The translations under genes were made by a program, and so were the position numbers. From contig JACKPW010000001.1 in NCBI GenBank assembly GCA_024233215.1, positions 682,001-746,000 on the forward strand: 64,000 bases of DNA. The letters run 5' to 3'. The DNA comes from Verrucomicrobiales bacterium (lineage in GTDB: Bacteria; Verrucomicrobiota; Verrucomicrobiia; Limisphaerales; J093). The notes beneath the pieces were generated by a model that saw only the letters and a program-made list of their open reading frames with translations, did no database searches and was not told the origin of the DNA. This document shows, in pieces, positions 60,735 to 64,000 of the stretch. The stretch's first letter is position 1, and the number at the start of each line of letters is the position of its first letter.

Positions 60735-61183
60735 ACGCCTCCGGAACGAATCCTCCCCCCCCTGCCGCACGACCGGCGGGGGATCCCCAGTCCGCCCTGT
60801 TCACCGGCCTGGTCCTGCAGCAAACCCAGATGGCCATGATGTTCCTCGGCCAGATCCCTCACCCCGAGAAGGGGGAACCGATCAAGGATCTCGAGGGCGC
60901 CAGCCTGTTCATCGACACCCTGGAAATGCTGCAGGCGAAGACCAAGGGCAACCTGGGACCGCAGGAGGAAGCGTTGCTCAAACAAAGCCTCATGTCCGCG
61001 CGCATGGCCTTCGTCGAAGCCTCGCGGGAGTCCGGCGCTCCTTCGGCTCCGGGGACTCAGCAACCCGCCTCGCCCCCCGCCAAGGAACCGGAATCCGGCG
61101 AGGTGCCAGGGGCGTCCGACGCGCCTCCCACCGCCGCGCCCTCCGACGACGAAGCCCGCAAGAAGTTCGTCAAGAAGTACTGA
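60731..61183 (+). CDS. DUF1844 domain-containing protein
   Basis: Predicted 150-aa cytoplasmic protein of unknown function. The family core is PQSALFTGLVLQQTQMAMMF and LGQIPHPEKGEPIKDLEGAS, then LFIDTLEMLQAKTKGNLGP, with a helical middle (EEALLKQSLMSARMAFVE). The C-terminal 50 residues are low-complexity (proline, glutamate, alanine) and end in KKFVKKY. It overlaps the Lon-N-domain gene by ATGA, so the two are coupled; this neighbour pair may be conserved in the phylum. Confidence 0.82.
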   Translation: MNASGTNPPPPAARPAGDPQSALFTGLVLQQTQMAMMFLGQIPHPEKGEPIKDLEGASLFIDTLEMLQAKTKGNLGPQEEALLKQSLMSARMAFVEASRESGAPSAPGTQQPASPPAKEPESGEVPGASDAPPTAAPSDDEARKKFVKKY

Positions 61184-61568
61184 GCCGTCACGATCCCAGC
61201 GACAGGGTCAGTTCTGCAGCTATTGGCGGCGCTCTCTCCGCCAACAGTGAGGACGACACCAGAGCGGCCCCCAGGTTCCAGGGCACCGTGCGCGCGCGCA
61301 GGTTGCCGGGCAGTCTCCTCTTGGCACCGAAGCCCGGCGTCCCGCCGGCATTGGGCCTGGGAGGCCATGAAAACGTTCGGGTTTCCGTCCGGGTTTCCGG
61401 TTGAAGCAAGCCGATCGGAGCTTGGCGCTCCCCCCCAAAGGAATTGCTGGCAGGTTCAGGTTGCCCCTTGCACAAACGGCTGCCGCTGCTACTAGTGAAC
61501 AGGTTTCCCGGCTCCGCGCCCTCGGGGCGGTCCGTGGAGATCACCGGTTGTCAGGTAATCCCGCGGAC
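61184..61568. other. Intergenic region between DUF1844 gene and lipoprotein gene
   Basis: About 385 bp without a supported gene. One hairpin, TTGGCGG (61223-61229) with CCGCCAA (61238-61244), lies shortly after the DUF1844 stop and could end transcription, but no run of T follows. I see nothing else. Confidence 0.5.
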
Positions 61569-62237
61569 ATGGACCCGAACGCCAGCACCCCGGCAACACC
61601 CCGAGGCCCCGGCCTTGGCCGGTGGAGGCCTCCGGCATTCCGCCGGCTCTGCGGGCTTGGCGTCCTGACCGTGTGCCTGCCGGGCTGCAGCGTGCATTAC
61701 GGCAATTCCGCAAAAGGTATCCAACATGTCTGGGGAGTTGGCCGGACCACGTGGAATGCCACGCCCCTGACCAATGACCTGGTCGCGGTCAGCAGCGGCT
61801 TCCGCCTCCCCGGACTCGTTTTCGGAATCGGGCCGGACTTCATCGGCATCAACCTCGGCTACCACATCCGCGAACGCCTGCAGATCGTCCCCCAGACCGC
61901 ACTGGCCGACCGGGGTGGCTTCCTGAACGGACATCCCCTCCCCCCCGAAACGCCGACCCGCTGGGGCCTCGGATATTTCCACACCAAGGCGCCCCGCGAT
62001 CCCGGGATCGCCGTATTCGCCGGCAGGGCCGCCGCGGGACTGACGCTCGCGGCCGAAGACGGCTTTCCGGTCGCCGCTGCCGGCTGGCACAGCCGCTTGA
62101 CCACCCTCATTTGCGGCCGGGATGTCTTCGTCGAACTGCTGTCCACGAACCGGGCCTGGCCCGCCTTCAACTTTCCCGAAGCCGGGGTCTCGGCCGGGAT
62201 CGCAAACCCACAACCAACGGAATCCCTCCAACCATGA
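61569..62237 (+). CDS. Lipoprotein of unknown function
   Basis: Predicted 222-aa exported lipoprotein. After an unusually long charged start (MDPNASTPATPRGPGLGRW) comes a hydrophobic segment with a lipobox, GVLTVCLPGCSVHYG, whose cysteine would be lipidated. The mature part is glycine-rich beta structure (HYGNSAKGIQHVWGVGRTTW, FGIGPDFIGINLGYHIRERL) with no motif of known function. It overlaps the next gene by ATGA (62234-62237), so the two are probably coupled. The start could also be nearer the leader. Confidence 0.65.
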   Translation: MDPNASTPATPRGPGLGRWRPPAFRRLCGLGVLTVCLPGCSVHYGNSAKGIQHVWGVGRTTWNATPLTNDLVAVSSGFRLPGLVFGIGPDFIGINLGYHIRERLQIVPQTALADRGGFLNGHPLPPETPTRWGLGYFHTKAPRDPGIAVFAGRAAAGLTLAAEDGFPVAAAGWHSRLTTLICGRDVFVELLSTNRAWPAFNFPEAGVSAGIANPQPTESLQP

Positions 62238-63169
62238 AATCCCTGATGTTCCCGCTCGCCATCGCGGCGGTCGCCGGCCTGCTCACGACCGGTTGCTCCA
62301 ACAAGGTAGTGTTCGCCACCCACACGTCCCTCGGCCTGGACGTTTCCGGGACCGCGGAGGTGCCCGACCATGTCTCCCTGAGCTACGATCGCGAGGAGGC
62401 CGCCATCGTCCCCCGCAAGGCCGACGGCCAGGCGCACTCGGTCTATGGCGGTCTGGACACCGACATCTCCTGGTGGCACGGCTCGGTCATCAAACAGACC
62501 TTCGCCACGGGCGAAGCCGCCAAGATCGCCACCAACCCCGAAACCGAGGTCTCAACCGACGACACCGATAACGACAGCACCAAGCCGTTGGTCTTCGTCA
62601 CCGGGACCACCTTCGGACTCCACCTCTCCGCGGGCCAAGGCCAGATCAAGCCCGATCTGCTCATGGGCTATCGCCGCGGTGAGGCCGCCTACATCCCGGT
62701 CCCGGATCCCAACCAGGAGGTTCGTTCCGTCTACGCGGATCTGTTGATCAACAGCAAGTCCTCCCCGAGCCGCGACAGTGGGAAGGGCACTGAAACGACG
62801 ATCACCACGGAGTTCCCCTCCGATAGCGGCGTGCGGATCAAGCAGTCGTTCGCCACCGGAGTGGCGGCCGAGAACCTTGCCCGGACCAAGGATGTCCGGA
62901 CCAAACTGGCGGCTGCGGCGGGGATCTCCCCACAGGCCCTCGCAGACAAGGCCGCCACCGAGGCCGCCATCGAGGACCGGGTCAGGAACCTGCCGGCCGG
63001 GAAGCAGAACGAACTCTTCCAGTGGGCCGACACCACTTTCCCGGACGAAAGCCAGGGACAACTCGCGGCCCGGGCTTCCGTGCCGCACTTCGTCAACGCG
63101 TTCCTGCCGCAACTGGACGCCGAAGGTCAGCAGGCCGTTGTCGTTAAACTCAACCAACTGGAGAACTGA
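62234..63169 (+). CDS. Lipoprotein with two related repeats (311 aa)
   Basis: Predicted exported lipoprotein; leader KSLMFPLAIAAVAGLLTTGC ends in a lipobox cysteine. The mature protein contains two related segments. One is VVFATHTSLGLDVSG … LSYDREEAAIVPRKADG … IKQTFATGEAA (about 24-100). The other is LVFVTGTTFGLHLSAG … MGYRRGEAAYIPVPDPN … IKQSFATGVAA (about 115-215). They therefore look like an internal duplication. The last 95 residues are helical (RNLPAGKQNELFQWADTTFP). I do not recognise the fold; the repeats suggest a porin-like or binding beta protein. It overlaps the previous lipoprotein gene and is followed 2 bp later by a small gene, forming a three-gene unit. Confidence 0.7.
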   Translation: MKSLMFPLAIAAVAGLLTTGCSNKVVFATHTSLGLDVSGTAEVPDHVSLSYDREEAAIVPRKADGQAHSVYGGLDTDISWWHGSVIKQTFATGEAAKIATNPETEVSTDDTDNDSTKPLVFVTGTTFGLHLSAGQGQIKPDLLMGYRRGEAAYIPVPDPNQEVRSVYADLLINSKSSPSRDSGKGTETTITTEFPSDSGVRIKQSFATGVAAENLARTKDVRTKLAAAAGISPQALADKAATEAAIEDRVRNLPAGKQNELFQWADTTFPDESQGQLAARASVPHFVNAFLPQLDAEGQQAVVVKLNQLEN

Positions 63170-63171
63170 CC

Positions 63172-63357
63172 ATGCCTGTATACCACCGCATCGAAGTCGT
63201 GGACCTGACCCTGGTCGACCTGGTCACCAGCAAGACCAAGCGCAATGAACTCAAACGCGCGTTGGACGCCCACGGGGAAAACGGATGGACCACCGCGCAG
63301 ATCGAGGAGGCCGGCGGCCGCCTGCTCGTGCTGATGACCAAGCAGGAAACGGAGTAG
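63172..63357 (+). CDS. Small protein, 61 aa, after the lipoprotein pair
   Basis: Unrecognised 61-residue protein. It starts MPVYHRIEVVDLTLVDLVTS and contains KTKRNELKRALDAHGENGWT and LLVLMTKQE, a strand-helix-strand pattern like DUF4177-type small proteins. It begins 2 bp after the preceding stop, on the same strand, so it is probably translated together with the two lipoproteins. No catalytic residues can be pointed to. Confidence 0.62.
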   Translation: MPVYHRIEVVDLTLVDLVTSKTKRNELKRALDAHGENGWTTAQIEEAGGRLLVLMTKQETE

Positions 63358-63559
63358 GCGAGAGACGCAGAACTCCACCCCAGGAGCGGGGACAGCCTCG
63401 TCCGCGAGCACGAACGGTGATCGGAGACGAACCGGTCGGCGTCCGCATCGGCTCCCCCCATCCGGTTTGCCCGGCAGGAAAGCGCCCGGCGTCGCGGAAC
63501 CGGGGGCCCCCTGAAAACGGGGATTCCCCCGCCACGCCAGCTTGCCTAGAATCCTCGCA

Positions 63560-64000
63560 TGAACCGACTCCTTCGACTCGTCTGCTGTCTCCTTTTCGGA
63601 GTGACCCCCTTCCATCTCGCGAAGGCGGCCAGCGCCGATCGGCCCAACGTCATCTTCCTCATGGACGATGAACTCGGTTACTACGAACCGGCGTTCATGG
63701 GCGGGCAAACCATCCAGACCCCCAACCTGGACCGGATGGCCGCCGAGGGCATCGTGTTCAACAACCTGTTCGCCGGCTCCTCGGTCTGCGCCCCCACCCG
63801 TTGCACCTTCCTGACCGGCAAACACAGCGGGCATACCTCGGTTCGTTCCAACGGGGGCGGCACGCCGTTGCGCGCGGAGGAGATCACCATCGCCTCGATG
63901 CTCAAGCCACTGGGTTACGCCACGGGCGGTTTCGGCAAATGGGGTTGTGGAGGGCGGGACTCGACTGGCGTGCCGGAAAAACACGGCTTCGACGTCTTCC
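63560..64000 (+). CDS. Type I sulfatase (N-terminal part, cut by window edge)
   Basis: The first 147 residues of a second exported sulfatase. Signal peptide (MNRLLRLVCCLLFGVTPFHL), the metal site PNVIFLMDDELGYYEPAFMG, and the formylglycine motif SSVCAPTRCTFLTGKHSG with the cysteine at residue 77 are present. It then continues GYATGGFGKWGCGG and stops at the window edge. C-X-P-X-R is conserved, so it should be matured by a formylglycine-generating enzyme. Substrate unknown. Whether further partner genes follow cannot be seen. Confidence 0.92.

Noticed and set aside
61223..61244. A Rho-independent terminator after the DUF1844 gene.
   Set aside because: The 7-bp stem is good but there is no T-run after it on either strand.

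Overview
The window is GC-rich bacterial chromosome that most resembles Verrucomicrobiota (Limisphaerales/Pedosphaera-like), with Planctomycetota as the second choice. The basis is gene-family composition: PSCyt/DUF1549/DUF1553 and DUF1592-type cytochrome proteins paired with DUF1501/DUF1552 Tat proteins, an HzsA-related multihaem protein, Reg_prop sensor kinases, CehA/McbA hydrolases, type I sulfatases, DUF5107-TPR and DUF1844 proteins, and many intergenic palindromes. No rRNA or ordinary tRNA gene was seen.

Layout. 1-9.5 kb: the start of mreB (cut by the window edge), a large Reg_prop sensor histidine kinase divergent from a PSCyt/DUF1549/DUF1553 - DUF1501 pair. 9.5-20.8 kb: a Uma2-type protein, a DUF5107-TPR secreted protein, a small zinc-ribbon ORF, an HzsA-related cytochrome, a Tat-exported Gfo/Idh/MocA oxidoreductase, a polytopic membrane protein and an ABM monooxygenase-like protein. 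20.8-26.8 kb: a GH36-like glycosidase, bioD, a Xaa-Pro aminopeptidase and a secreted/anchored protein of unknown function.

27.1-34.0 kb is the most interesting region: a complete RNA-repair locus. rtcR (sigma-54 activator) is divergent from rsr (Ro60/TROVE), two Y RNAs, an unrecognised 205-aa ORF, rtcB (RNA ligase) and rtcA (RNA cyclase). A well-formed -24/-12 promoter and perfect palindromes lie between rtcR and rsr. The two Y RNAs share a Ro60-binding-type stem that shows base-pair covariation. The second carries a circularly permuted tRNA-like domain, as in the YrlA family. RtcR, when activated, would turn on the operon through sigma-54; Rsr would bind the Y RNAs; RtcA/RtcB would remodel and join RNA ends.

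34.1-64 kb: a very long pyruvate:ferredoxin oxidoreductase-like protein; a double CehA/McbA hydrolase; a YncE-like/dihaem peroxidase-like protein divergent from a DUF1592/DUF1552 pair; a truncated nucleotidyltransferase remnant; a secreted protein; a purple-acid-phosphatase-like protein; a three-gene ECF sigma/anti-sigma operon; a Dps-like protein; a sulfatase and BNR-repeat protein; a Lon-N-domain/DUF1844 pair; two lipoproteins with a small partner; and the beginning of a second sulfatase.

Intergenic DNA contains several dispersed palindromic families: a 61-bp element near 7.9, 17.0 and 49.0 kb; a mosaic family at 10.1-10.4 and 39.0-39.1 kb; and a 26-bp hairpin at 23.8 and 30.7 kb with a diverged copy near 38.85 kb. 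Functions are inferred from motifs read by eye; no database search was possible.
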